From Persicaria tinctoria (Eukaryota > Streptophyta > Magnoliopsida > Caryophyllales > Polygonaceae), in assembly GCA_037127255.1 (NCBI GenBank), contig JBANSL010000002.1, positions 12,754,001 to 12,818,000 on the forward strand: a stretch of DNA of 64,000 nucleotides. The letters are read 5' to 3'. The notes under the pieces were generated by a model. That model worked only from the letters and a program-made list of their open reading frames with translations, was not told the DNA's origin and made no database searches. Below, in pieces: positions 1 to 12,060 of this stretch; within the stretch, counting starts at the first letter, position 1, and every line of letters starts with the position of its first letter. The position numbers and the translations under genes are program-made.

Positions 1-902
1 AGGTGTTGCATTCATGATCAGCATGCCATGTAGTACCATGCTAGGTTGCATTGATCGTTGAGCATTCGATTTCTCTATGTGTTTGTAAACAGAACGGCCG
101 TTATCTGTGATAGTCCTAGAGTCTTTGCTAGGGTCATAGGGTAGCCCAGCCTCATCGGGTACCCTGAGTCAATCGAGTACTTCCTTATATTATGATATGC
201 CTGCGGGCTTTATTGTGGAGCGGGTTAGGCATGCGTGCCGCCCTATTATGAATGAATGCATTCACGAGCTGGCCAGTCTCCGCCTGTCGGAAGGGGTGGA
301 GGTAGGAGAGGGATATGCCACTTGGCATTGTCTTGGGCCCTTTACAGTATTTCTGCACATTACTATGAACTAGGAGCATGCTAGTGTGTTTGAATTTCGT
401 ACTGCATTAGAGCATCTTTATTAGGTATAGCGTATATGTGTGCTTATGGTTGGGATGCAGAGTTAAGTGGGCATCGATCTGATCCCGCTCCAAATCAATT
501 TTTTTAGGAATTATTTATGTTCATCCTATCGGTGCTGTTTGCTTATTGCGCGGGTCATTTTATCGGCGGAGAGTGAGCGCTGGAGTTATAGACTTCACCA
601 GACTCTGATTATATTGTTTTGGATTTATACTTTTGACTCCGTTTTGACCCGGCTCCGCCGTGGCACTTGTATCTGTACTTCACTTCCGCTTTACTTCCGT
701 TTGAAATGGTTTCCGCGACATAGTCTTAGGACAGGTTATGGGTACCCAACGGCCCTTCGAGGTTTTAGGGTTTGAAATCCCTCTTTATTACTGACCTTTG
801 AAATGAGTTTGAAACCTCGACCCGTATCTGGATTGCAAGATCCGAACAAGGGGTTTTATCCCTTGAAACGTAACCCGGAAATCATAATTCTGGGCCGTTA
901 CA
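1..902 (+). mobile_element. 3' part of a long LTR (gypsy-like family), truncated by the window edge
   Basis: This segment is closely similar to the right part (about 43493-44342) of the solo LTR at 41972-44342. They share the stretch around AACGGCCGTTATCTGTGA, the GGGTACCCTGAGTCAATCGA block, and the terminal segment with AACCCGGAAATCATAATTCT ending GTTACA. The LTR therefore ends at 902 with the expected TTACA terminus. No primer-binding site follows, so it is either a solo LTR or a 3' LTR whose interior lies outside the window. It carries small insertions relative to the other copy, for example near 180-235. The short open frames inside it are not genes. Confidence 0.8.
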
Positions 903-1266
903 AAGATGCCACCTCATGCCCCCCTCCCTCCGCCCCTGAACCCAGGTATAGTGATATGTCGATATCAGAGTATTGTATATCGTGTCTGCACATGAAAAAG
1001 ATATATGAAAGGCGACAAAAAAATAGTTAGGGACCAGGTAGGAATTAGGATACTATTGGGTCAGAGAGATCTCAATATCTTATACAATAATCTATAGATC
1101 CCAACGAAATAATGATTCAGATATGACCAGGAAAAACTATCGCTAACATGAATATTTTACAAATTAATTATATTTGTAACTTAGCAATTTTGCTTTATAT
1201 AAAATATTATAATTTTTTTTTATTTGAATAAACTTTATTGAGTACAAATAAGGACTATACTACAAT
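903..1266. other. Unassigned AT-rich spacer with a dispersed-repeat fragment
   Basis: No gene is seen. About 1043-1150 resembles stretches at about 23535-23610 and 28325-28400, which share TCTATAGATCCCAACGAAAT-like and AATAATGATTCAG-like words, so this is a dispersed repeat of unknown type. The final 11 bases are the left TSD of the next element. Confidence 0.4.
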
Positions 1267-1466
1267 CACTTTATCACGCCGGACTTCCTTCCTCTAGACG
1301 ATTGTGTCCGCTTGTTCGCTTAGGGTTTGAGGTCTCTCCGGATTTACTTTGGGTGCTATTTTGATGTATTTTATGTTATATTTTCTATTTCGTTATTGTA
1401 TGTTTACTCTCGAGGCCCGGCCTTGTCCGGCCTCGAATTATTTCCTTATAAAAAAAAAAAAAAAGG
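1267..1466 (+). mobile_element. 5'-truncated L1-like retroposon with poly(A) tail
   Basis: A 200-bp insertion is flanked by a perfect 11-bp TSD, TATACTACAAT (1256-1266 and 1467-1477). It ends in a run of A. Just before the tail is a stem-loop with GAGGCC and GGCCTC arms, followed by TCGAATTATTTCCTTATAAA. That 3' module resembles the ends of the elements at 12061-13491, 29870-30066 and 53030-53676. The short length, TSD and tail indicate target-primed reverse transcription of a LINE-type RNA. Confidence 0.75.
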
Positions 1467-1709
1467 TATACTACAATAAGTTATACAACAAATTAAATGG
1501 TTTACAATGTAGTATCGAATTTTTAAAAAAATTATAAATTTATCACCAAGAATCAATGTTTTTTTTGATAGAGTTATCACCAAGAATCATGATCATCAAA
1601 TAAAAAAAATAGGAGCCATATGAATAAATCAATAAGTAAATAACACAGTACTAGTACGGAGTAGAGAGTAATAAAAAATAATAAAACCGGAGAGAGTAAT
1701 ACCTGGATT

Positions 1710-2142
1710 TAGACCCGTCAAAACACAATCCGACCCGATGACCCGATCCGAAAAATTTCCGACCCGAACCCGGAAATTTGGACCCGAATTATTTTTTTCG
1801 GCCCGAACCCGAAAAACCCGAAATTTTTCGAGTAATCTGGGTTTCGACCCGGTGACCCGATTGACCCGGTAATTTTGACCCGATTGACCCAATCGACCCG
1901 GTGACCCAATTGACCCGGTTGATTTATAATTATATATAATTAAATTTGTTTATATATAATTAAAATTTATCACAAAATTATCAAAACATGATTTTTTTAA
2001 TTTAAAAAAGAAAAAATTTACAAACCCGAAATCGACCCGAAACCCGGTCAAACCCGAGTTCAAGTCGACCCGAAAAACCGAAAACCCGTTTTACCCGAAA
2101 CCCGACCCGAACCCGACTCGAACGATCCGTTTGACAGGTCTA
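1710..2142. mobile_element. hAT-type MITE, GACCCG-rich
   Basis: Termini are TAGACCCGTCAAA and TTTGACAGGTCTA (13-bp TIRs with one mismatch). They are flanked by an 8-bp TSD, CCTGGATT (1702-1709 and 2143-2150), typical of hAT elements. Both subterminal regions are packed with GACCCG and ACCCGAA repeats around an AT-rich core. A larger relative with the same TIRs lies at 49804-52048. There is no transposase, so it is non-autonomous. Confidence 0.85.
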
Positions 2143-2150
2143 CCTGGATT

Positions 2151-2881
2151 GGATTACCTGCACCGTTGAAGGCATTCACTCTTTGATTTGGACTCGGCTT
2201 AAATGGTGCCGGTTCAAATGTCTCGACTCGGCCTAAACCACGCCGGTCCATATGTCTCCTGTGATGGACCATATATACAGATTTAATTTACAAAACCCAC
2301 CAATGTCTTACAAAATTTTCATAAAATATCCATTTTTTCCCTAGCTATATTAAACTATGTCACATAACGTCATAACACCTTTACTTTTCCGACGATTTCA
2401 AATAAATAATAAATAAAAACTAAAAACGGTGTGAAACCGGAGAGAAATTTTTCTAAAAATAAAAAGATTTTTAAAACATGTTGCTTAGTTAAATAAATTA
2501 ATACTATATATAAAGACTAGACAAATGGGGTTATTAATAAGATATTAAGATGGTATCTATTTGCACCAAAAAAAAAAAAAAAAAAAAAGGAAAGATGGTA
2601 CGGAGTATCTATTAATTAACACAAATATTTTGTTTCACTTAAGAAAATAATTCAAACTGAAGATGTAATCTAGTTCTTTTTGTTTTTAATTGAACTTTTT
2701 TGAAGCATTATTAATAAGTTAAATGGTTTACTTTTAGTCGCTGTATAATTTCATATGAAATACAGTTAAATTTCTCCAAATCTCTAAATTGTGAATTGAC
2801 TAATCAATTAAAATCTGATTTCGGTGTAAACATCTCTTGAGATAAATTGTGATTATATAGATTGATTATTTATACGTAACA

Positions 2882-2964
<83 letters not shown>

Positions 2965-3208
2965 ATTATTTGTCTGGTATAATATAATTTTCCAACCACA
3001 AAAATAATTGTAAAAAGTGTTCATACGATCATTTTACAATCTAGTGAACTAATTAGTAAAACGAACACGACGATCTTTTTGACTTAGCAAAGTCATCTAT
3101 AACAGAATTTATGTCAATTTTACTAGCAATCTCCCTTTCGATATAAATGATCAAAGCATTAGCAGGAAAGTCATCGACCATTTTATTGTGAATGTCAGTC
3201 TTCACATG
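2151..3208. other. AT-rich intergenic DNA with an (AT)n tract at 2885-2959
   Basis: No coding signal is seen. A perfect AT dinucleotide microsatellite of about 75 bp lies at 2885-2959. The rest is AT-rich with A-runs, such as near 2565-2590. Confidence 0.7.
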
Positions 3209-3211
3209 TGT

Positions 3212-6200
3212 CACTACAAAAAAAAATTAGATTAGCAACGGTAAAATCCCGTCGCCAATACTTGATTTGCCGTCGCCAAAGTCATTTAGCGACGGCATAG
3301 CGACGGCATAGCGACGGGAAATCAGCCGTCGCCAATAGTCCCGTGGCAAATGATTATTGGCGACGGCCAAATTATTTACTGAAATAAAAAAAAATGTTCC
3401 CGGCTTTATAGCCCGTATCCTTTAGAACCGGGCTAAAAAATCCCATGTTTTTATATAAAAAAAAAGGAAATTCACCCCATTCTTAGGACCAATAATGTAT
3501 AGCTTAAATTAAATATATATATATTATAAACTTTTGTTCACACAAGAGCAATTGGTCATATTATTACAATAAAATAAAAATAACTACATAAAAATAACCT
3601 ATTTTTCACAGTACACCTCCTGAAAGTAAGATTGCTGGTAGAAGTTGCCAAGTGTGCAGCAGGTGCTTTTGCAGGTGAAGTTGCTACCATAGGAGCTGCA
3701 AATAAATTGAAATACTGACATTATAGCAAATTCAAGAAGACCAATTTGTAAAAGGAACCCAAAAAGGGATCGATGAGCTTAAGAAAACAAATAAGCATAC
3801 AAGTATACAACCAATGATTCTTTTATAAACTAACTCAGTGAAAGAAAACATGGATCCCTCCTCACATAAATGAAAGCTAATAAAACAAGTGAGATTTAGA
3901 AGTGACGACTCTTTAAAATAGAGTGAATAAGCAAAAGTGACTAATCAGAATCAAATCAAGCCATCAAATTTGTATCATAGTAAATGCACTTACATAAAAT
4001 ACGTAAAGTTTAAGCTCCTAGAAAGTTACCTGGGGATTAGGCAGGGGCTTGAAACCATGTCATATTCAGAAGCTTGTAATCACCAACACCCTTTAACTCA
4101 TTGTCTAGACTGACATTGTGTTTATAAAGTGATGAGTTTATCGCAGATGCATTTCTAGATGAAAAACTTATCCCAATATTGGAGTGATGTCCATAGAAAT
4201 ATTTAGACTGGACAGACTAAGCCAATAAAAGTTGATCATAATCTGAGAAACATGCAAACCAAGGCCAATGGCAAATTTTGTAAGGAAGAGATCCCAATTT
4301 GGATTCTGAGATACATTAGTAAGGAGTAGATCAATCTTGACTGGATATACACATTGGCAATCCTTGCTACCTCTTAGTAACACCATGTCAGGTCCACAAC
4401 AGCCTGTGAATATAAGCAGAATGAGATTAGTCTTTTTTTTCCTTGTAAAATTACAAAGATGAGCACAGCTAAAGTGGAAATAACAGGAATTCAATTAATG
4501 ACATCATACTGATACTATTAGGGAAAATATTTGTGACATTTTGTACTTCATGAAAAAAGCTGCATTTGACCAATCTATTATTAGTATGCAATGTGGTACA
4601 ATAACCCTAAGGACTGGTATCATACTTGAAGCTTGTGAAGAAAATGCTGGTTGAGGTAAGACAGAGCATGTTGGAGAATTGACAAAACCTGGGGGAAGAA
4701 GGCCAGCAAGCGGCAGTGATGACACACTCTTTCTTGATGATTTGGAAAAATGTGAACTTGAAGGAGGATGACTGATTAAGGGTGGGTCGTGATAGGGATA
4801 TAGTTTAGGTGACATTGCGTTTATCGACGAGTCCTTCTTTTCAGGAGCAGTAGGTGCAGCTAAAGGTGCATTAGCTTCCGTGAGAAACAGGTAGCATGAT
4901 TCAAGCAGCAAGGTGAAAATCATCCATTTGGATGCTCTAAAAAACCTTGCAGCAAAGAATATCACACATTTAGAGCTATCATATAAAGCAACAGAAGAAT
5001 AACACTAGCCAGAATATCTAAGAGCTTGCACTTATCAGAAGAAACTAGTTTCATTCCATGCTACTTGAGTATAGAATGCAAGTATAATGAGATCAAGATA
5101 CATCCTTACAGAAACTAAAGACCATAAACTCCATATACTAATTCATGTATACTTTATTTAAAAATCCAAGGCATTCCTTAGTTGATATATGCAAAAAAAT
5201 ATTTGGCAGGAACTAATTCACCTCTAATGTGCACCCAAATACAACTTCAAAATTAATGCAAGGAATATCTTGTAAATTGCACTACTAAAAGGTAAACCCA
5301 ACCAAGTACCCAAATGTCCAATGATATAGCTCGGAAATTAAACAAAGTCTAAATATTGGGAATGGGAAATCAAGTTGAATAGTTGGTTAGCAGCCAGTAA
5401 TGGAGAAGAAACGAAGGAGCTGGGAACAAATGAACAAAAATGTCCATGTAATGATTTAAAGCAATCATCGCAATTCTAACATATTTACTAACATGTTTAT
5501 GCTTCAAATCGTTGCAGGCCACTTTTAGATGCTCAACTATCTGTGAAACAAGCTAGATAAAAGCCTATCTATAAAGTCCAAACCTGATCATCCGCATGGT
5601 GAGCGAAAAGCAACACACCAATCTGGTATGAGCACAAACCTCATGAAAAATATGATACCTGAATTCAAAACATAATATTTAGTGCATCCCATACCATTTC
5701 CACAAGAGCAAGTAGTTTGGCATTATAAAAAATAAGACAAATCACCTCAAATCCCTAGTTGCTTCTTGAAGGTGATCGAGCTTTGGATGACCACCAGACC
5801 AGTCACCCGTTACCTGAATCCAATACCCCATGTCCAGTTAACCCTCAATTTAAGCTTCAAACTAAAACATAGCCAAACAACGAATGAAATCCACACATTC
5901 AATATACCTAATTTTCAAACCCTATCAGAAACCATCTCAGCCTCCTCGCTGCTCTCTGTTCGAAGCCCATGGTCTACGATTACAGCCAACAAATCAAAAT
6001 CGACGAACTCACAAGCAGCAAAACCTAGGGTGGTTCATACCAAAATCGAACCCCTAATCGAGTAAATTGAAAACCCACAAACGAAATTGAAGACCCATAA
6101 ATCAAAGAACTCCTCACAAACGAAATTGAGGGTCGAATTCACAAAAACAGTGAACAGTGACGACGAGAGGAGATAAGGGTTTGATGCACATCAATGAAAT

Positions 6201-6708
6201 CGAATGGGAGATAGAGGTTTACCTTGGTTTTGCGCTCGTTGACCTAGTCGAATCCTCCTTCTTCTTGCTCTTGTTGCGCTCACAGGACGACTGTCAGGAG
6301 GACAATCCGGTCACTCTTGGAGTTATAGAGGACAATCACCATCCCACCTTCCTCCGACAGGGTGGGATTATTGCCATTTTTTCACCCCGAATCATCTTCT
6401 CCACCTCCACCTCTTGGCAAACAATCTCTAAGATTTGCAGGTGTTAGAAACAAACCCTAAGACGAAAACCAGAAGGAGAGGGGAGAAAGCGGAGCGGCGC
6501 ATAGAAGTTAGAAGACGACAAGTGAAAGCAGATGCTCCTGTGTGCTAGGTTTAGTTGAATTCACATTTATTTTCTTTCTTTTTTTTTAATAAAAATTAGT
6601 GACGGCAAGTCTAGCCGTTGCTTGTCCGTGGCAAAAGACACATTAATGGCGACTGTAAATGAGTGCCGTTGCAAACTGTCGTAGCAAATTAAATTTTTTT
6701 TTGTAGTG
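3212..6708. mobile_element. Non-autonomous CACTA (En/Spm) transposon with a captured gene
   Basis: The element begins CACTACAAAAAAAAA and ends TTTTTTTTTGTAGTG, flanked by the 3-bp TSD TGT (3209-3211 and 6709-6711), diagnostic of CACTA elements. Subterminal regions contain repeated GCCGTCGCC/GCGACGGC motifs in both orientations, the kind of site bound by CACTA TNPA-like proteins. No transposase is recognised. The interior holds exons and introns of a receptor-like kinase on the minus strand (3608-4965). The section 5000-6590 probably represents its upstream and leader region or other filler, and I recognise no protein there. Confidence 0.92.
3608..4965 (-). pseudogene. Captured fragment of an ALE2-like receptor-like kinase (extracellular domain only)
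   Basis: Several minus-strand blocks match the extracellular part of ALE2-like plant receptor serine/threonine kinases. A signal-peptide-like stretch (MIFTLLLESCYLFLTEANA) and a Pro/Ser-rich segment lie at 4925-4600. The conserved cysteine block CCGPDMVLLRGSKDCQCVYP with NISMDITP follows at about 4410-4170. GVGDYKLLNMTWFQAPA lies near 4095-4045, and a later exon begins after a TTTGCAG acceptor near 3695. Introns are retained, so the copy came from DNA rather than mRNA. The kinase domain is absent and stops interrupt the exons (one follows FQAPA), so it cannot encode a receptor. It lies wholly inside the CACTA element and is a transduplicated pseudogene. Transcription could still produce antisense or small RNA against the parent, but that is speculation. 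Confidence 0.75.
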
Positions 6709-6714
6709 TGTATT

Positions 6715-7314
6715 TGTGAGAAATTGAGAATCCCGAGCGGGTTGTATCAAATCGGGAGTCGTGTCGGGTTTATTATATTTTTGTTTATAAGGTCGGGATC
6801 CACCACTTTACACAAAAGCTTAAGCCATTGTGTAGGGGCTTCCTCCTTCCTTATATTTTGGTTTGTTATATCATCCACAATCAATGCGGGAGGGCATGTT
6901 TTTTTATCCCAACACGCCCGCTCAAGTGCAACTCGCCTAGATCGGGTTGATACTTGAACAAAAATTGTTTTTCTTTAAATCTTTTCCCGGTTCGAGACTC
7001 TCAATCTCTTTACAGCTCGCCCGGTTTTTTTGGTTTTTACGACGGGGTTCAGCATCTGAATCGTCTGTCCCGAAGCCAGGAAAACCGACCCAACTCGGAC
7101 CTGCTCTGATACCATGTGAGAAACCGAGAATCCCGAGCGGGTCGTATCAAATCGAGAGTCATGTCGGATTTATTATATTTATGTTTATAAGGTCGGGATC
7201 CATCACTTTACACAAAAGCTTAAGCTATTGTGTAGGAGCTTTCCCTTTCCTTATATTTTGGTTTGTTATACCACCCACAATCAATGTGGGATGGCCATGT
7301 TTTTTATCCCAAAA
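6715..7314 (-). mobile_element. TRIM (short LTR retrotransposon), minus strand
   Basis: Two direct LTRs of about 200 bp, 6715-6914 and 7115-7314, begin TGTGAGAAA. The left one ends CCCAACA and the right one has decayed to CCCAAAA. The TSD is GTATT (6710-6714 and 7315-7319). Next to the right LTR, 7103-7114 is the reverse complement of TGGTATCAGAGC, the initiator-methionine tRNA primer site of plant retroelements, which puts the element on the minus strand. The interior is only about 200 bp with no coding capacity, as expected of a TRIM. The LTRs differ at several positions, so the insertion is not recent. Confidence 0.9.
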
Positions 7315-7319
7315 GTATT

Positions 7320-8037
7320 TTATTAAAATATTTTTAATGGAGTTATTTAAGTTACATTTTTTAAAGACTTTTTGCACATAAAAATGTGGTGAGTGATTCC
7401 TTGAAAGCAAATCAAATTTATGGTTTTTTTTTACTGGATTTAGTGAAAAATACCCAATATTAAGGGCGGTTTTCCAAAACTTATCCTTATAAATCTTTCA
7501 AAAAAAGTGAGTTGTTAACAAGATGTCAAAACGTCTATTAACAAGAAGAAATTGGGGTAAATTGCACTCAAGTTTTTTTTAACTTAAAAATAATAATTTA
7601 CAAATAGGACTAAGACCAAATGTTTTTATCCATTTACTCAACCTGTTCAACCCGCTACTATTGAAATCCTAAGATAAACCCTTTCCCGATAACCCTAAAT
7701 CTTTACCCGTCAAAAATTTAATATTTTTTTTTGGGGTTACCCGTCAATTTTTTTTTTTTTGAGTGGGTTGGGGCCCATACCAGCCCATCCCTCTCTCCGC
7801 CACAATGACATCTTTGAGGCCAGAGTTCTGCATATCGATCGTCGATCTTGGTGGTGATGGTGAGCTAGCGGCAAACAATATCGGAATGGCTCACTGGAAA
7901 GGATTTGCGGGTATTATCCAAAAGTCCCCGATTCGAACCCGGATGATTGCTCTTTATTTACAAATTCAAGGTGAGCTAGCGGCAATGACTATATATTAGT
8001 TCATATCCTTGGCCTGATCGAGCATGGCAGACACCAA
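7320..8037. other. No gene seen; local duplication of GGTGAGCTAGCGGCAA
   Basis: AT-rich sequence followed by a mixed-composition stretch from 7760. The 16-mer GGTGAGCTAGCGGCAA occurs near 7859 and again near 7970. No protein is recognised. Confidence 0.4.
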
Positions 8038-8182
8038 GAGCCGATTACACCCAAGGCCAAGGTTTTGTCACGGTGGTGGCTATAGTGGTTGTCGTGTGGT
8101 GGTGTTGAAGAATTTGAAGATAAAATGTTCATGTGACATTTGAAAGAGAGAGAAAAACCTTGGCCTTGGGTGTAATCGGCTC
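8038..8182. repeat. Long perfect inverted repeat (about 29-bp arms, 87-bp loop)
   Basis: The left arm 8038-8066 (beginning GAGCCGATTACACCC, ending CCAAGGTTTT) is the exact reverse complement of 8154-8182. The loop contains no recognised gene. An RNA from either strand would form a perfect hairpin. No TSD was found, so the mobile-element class is unknown. Confidence 0.85.
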
Positions 8183-8200
8183 TTTATTTGATTAATTAAG

Positions 8201-8747
8201 TCCCTTATTATATCTATTATTATTATTATAAAACCAGAATCATCTCTCGTCCACGTGGCTTCACCAGAAGGTTTCGTTTCACATGTCATCCTCTGAATGA
8301 ATTTACATATCTCTTCCACTCCCTTTTACGTCTACATGTGGACCACTAATATACATCAACGTCATTATTTTTTGTCACGTTAATAATTTTTATCTTCTAA
8401 TCCTATGTTTATAGGCACACGTAAAAACAATCAATTGTTATCTTAATTAATTATTAAGAAATTATTTGAATAAAGAATTATAAAAAAAACTTCTAACAAA
8501 CCATTATTTTTTTATTATTATATATTCCATCATTTTTATACATTATTTAATTCTTTTGTGCATTTTGTACCTGACCACCCTCTAAGCCTAAGCATTCCTC
8601 AATGACCGATAGCGTACAAGTACAGTGAGGGAAAGGTGAAAAGAACTCTAACGACGCATTCACTTTACTTTCAAAATTAATTACATTAGAACGTAAACTC
8701 CAAATTTTAAACAAATACCCGTGTATTAGACACGGGACTCACACTAG
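8201..8747 (+). mobile_element. Short non-autonomous Helitron
   Basis: The 3' end shows the standard Helitron signature: a hairpin CCCGTG-loop-CACGGG (8718-8736), a short spacer, then CTAG (8744-8747) followed by T. The proposed 5' end is TCCCTTATTATATCT at 8201, followed by TATAAAACCAGAA and CCACGTGG words. These resemble the 5' regions at 37812 and 62037. Helitrons make no TSD, so the 5' boundary is inferred from similarity. No helicase is present. Confidence 0.65.
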
Positions 8748-8756
8748 TCTATATTT

Positions 8757-9672
<916 letters not shown>

Positions 9673-9935
9673 AGTTTTCCCTAATTTTAAAAGCAATCAA
9701 ATATTCACCTGTTGCAATCAGTAGATTTTGCAAAACTAATACACTAATTGAGAAAAAAATCTCTTTGGAAATTAAAAAAAAAAAGCCTCAATCCGTACCC
9801 AAAAGCCAGCAACTCATCCGATCCCCGTAGATCGATCGATCTGCTACTTTAATTTGGTGAAATAAAAAATCAGAACGAACTCATCGATCACGAATTGAAG
9901 AAAGAAGAAGAAGAAGACAAGAAATTGACGAAGAG

Positions 9936-10443
9936 TGTTAGAGATGTGAATGAGACCAAAGTGTCCCACATCGGAAAGTTGAACATATCAAGCCCTAGTA
10001 TATGAGTCAGTGGGCTACTCCTTCTATTGCCAATTGGTTTTAGAATGGAACCTCACTCGGCTTGTGTGCTAGGCTACTAGCGCATGTGCGCCCGTGCACA
10101 CGACCCCCAGTTATCGGTCCGAGTCGGACTTTGATATGGTATCAGAGCGGTTAGCCTAACGGCCCGTGTTGATCCTGGTCTGGGTTACCCAGTTGTCCAA
10201 GTCTCAACTAGATGGTCATTCCTAGTTGGACTTGCGGGGGCGTGTTAGAGATGTGAATGAGACCAAAGTGTCCCACATCGGAAAGTTGAACATATCAAGC
10301 CCTAGTATATGAGTCAGTGGGCTACTCCTTCTATTGCCAATTGGTTTTAGAATGGAACCTCACTCGGCTTGTGTGCTAGGCTACTAGCGCATGTGCGCCC
10401 GTGCACACGACCCCCAGTTATCGGTCCGAGTCGGACTTTGATA
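9936..10443 (+). mobile_element. Complete TRIM retrotransposon with identical LTRs
   Basis: The two 201-bp LTRs (9936-10136 and 10243-10443) are identical by eye. They are flanked by a perfect 5-bp TSD, AAGAG (9931-9935 and 10444-10448). The primer-binding site TGGTATCAGAGCGG begins at 10137, immediately after the left LTR. A purine-rich GCGGGGGCG precedes the right LTR. The interior is 106 bp and non-coding. The LTR termini are TGTTAG and TTTGATA, so the 3' end is TA rather than the usual CA. Transposition must be supplied in trans. The insertion splits a purine-rich AAGAAGAAGAAG tract that may be the leader of an unidentified transcript. Confidence 0.96.
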
Positions 10444-10689
10444 AAGAGGATGCAGACATGGGTAATTACTTCCCAGGCTCCCTTCGTATTTGTTTGCTAC
10501 ACTGTGTGATATGTGTTGAAGAATTTTCCGTACCAATCCATTAAATGCTGATAGTGGCAACTCATTCTAACCTTTTGCTGCGCGCTCTGATTTACCCTAA
10601 AATCATATAAACCCTAGAAAGTACTCCCTCTATTTTATAGGATGGTCTTTCTAAATAAAAATATATATACTGCATAATTCTAACTCGTT

Positions 10690-10984
10690 TTAAAATAAAA
10701 CCTATCCATTAGAAGAGAAGCATTTTTTATGAAGCGTCGTCACCACCATAATTGTAGGGTTTTCAACCAATCAAATCAAAATATTTTTTTTTCTAATTAG
10801 TTGGCTCAATTTAAAATATTAAATTATTATATAATTTATTCCTTAGTATATTGTACATTTTCTAATAAATTTGGTTCAAATCAAAACATTGAATCCAACA
10901 TATTTTATTTTATAGTAATTTGTTGTATTATTATGATTTTATTTATATAAAAAAATACGCGTCATGACGCGAGAATTGTACTAG
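10690..10984 (+). mobile_element. Helitron 3' region (5' end uncertain)
   Basis: It ends with the perfect palindrome CGCGTCATGACGCG (10959-10972), then AGAATTGTACTAG, matching the Helitron 3' hairpin plus CTRR rule. The upstream TTTTCAACCAATCAAA and TCAAAACATTGAATCCAA words resemble the 8757-9672 segment. The left boundary was not resolved. Confidence 0.55.
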
Positions 10985-11639
10985 CTAGTTACCAATCATT
11001 TTAAGGAGCAAATATATAAAATAACTGCCAACAAACCTAAAATAGAATTATTTTGAAACCCAATTTAAAGACTAAACACCAGCTATATAATTTGATAGCC
11101 AAATTCATTAGATCCAAATCCAGAAGGAGGGGTATCTCCAAACAACAGTTGCTAGCATGCTACTATACTACTATTTTGAAAAGAAAAGATAAAAAAAAAA
11201 CCCTATTTTCCTAAAATTTAATTTGGTTGAATTGATGTTTTTCACATGGATCCACAAGTTGAAGGGAATATAGACCACTAGACCAGTAGACCAGGCCACT
11301 TAGGAGATCAGGTTTAAGAAGTTGGTGGATTTCTTGGTAAGTCTTGGTCGACCTGGCGAATTTCTTGGCCTACCTTGTTGGATTTCCTTAACAAGTTTTG
11401 GCCGACGACCTTGATGACTTTCAGCAGGTCAATAATTAAAAAAAGTGGCCAAATTTTAGGGTTTTCCATTCATACATATATGCATATTTATTCCCCCTTC
11501 ACCTCTCAACCTCTCTACTCCCTCTTACTCTTGATTACTCTCGACTCCATTTCTCCAACTTGCGATTTTGCTCTCATTACTGTTGGCTATATTATAAATT
11601 AAAATTTATTAATTTATATAATTCCTTAATATGGACTAA
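10985..11639. other. No gene recognised
   Basis: AT-rich sequence with a mixed stretch at 11240-11590. A weak 75-residue frame there has no recognisable motif. I see no terminal repeats or TSD. Confidence 0.5.
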
Positions 11640-11975
11640 GGGTCTGTTTGGTAATACGTACGTTACGTAGCTGATGGTTAGCTGAAAATGATGGATTGAG
11701 TGTGTTGGAATATGGAGTTGTCCCACGTTGAAAAGATTGAGATATCACGAACAAAGTCTACTCCTCTCATTGCCAATTGATTTTAGAGATGAAACCTCGT
11801 TGGATTTGTATGTTGTTCAACTGGTTTCGGTTTGCGGTTCGGCTAGCTTCAGATTGGTGGGGAGGAGAATATGAATAGATTTGTGGATAGCCATTGAAAA
11901 TCTAATTTTAAAAGCTAACTTATTAACCTTTTACCCAACACCTTCGATATAGTTTGCAATCAAACATAACTACCA
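11640..11975. mobile_element. hAT-like MITE with a decayed TRIM LTR inside
   Basis: The segment starts GGTCTGTTTGGTAATACG and ends near CATAACTACCAAACTAA, a TIR-like pair typical of plant hAT MITEs, although the TSD is not clear. Inside, 11702 to about 11830 resembles the LTR of the TRIM at 9936. TCCCACGTTGAAAAGATTGA and CTACTCCTCTCATTGCCAAT correspond to TCCCACATCGGAAAGTTGAA and CTACTCCTTCTATTGCCAAT. Confidence 0.45.
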
Positions 11976-12060
11976 AACTAATTTATCATAAATTTAAATA
12001 AAATAAAAACTTATTTTAACTGCCTACTCATTAACTTATACCATAAAGTATTAAACTACT

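Noticed and set aside
903..1030. Small open frame continuing out of the LTR (803-1030)
   Set aside because: It starts inside the LTR, runs into flanking DNA and has no domain.
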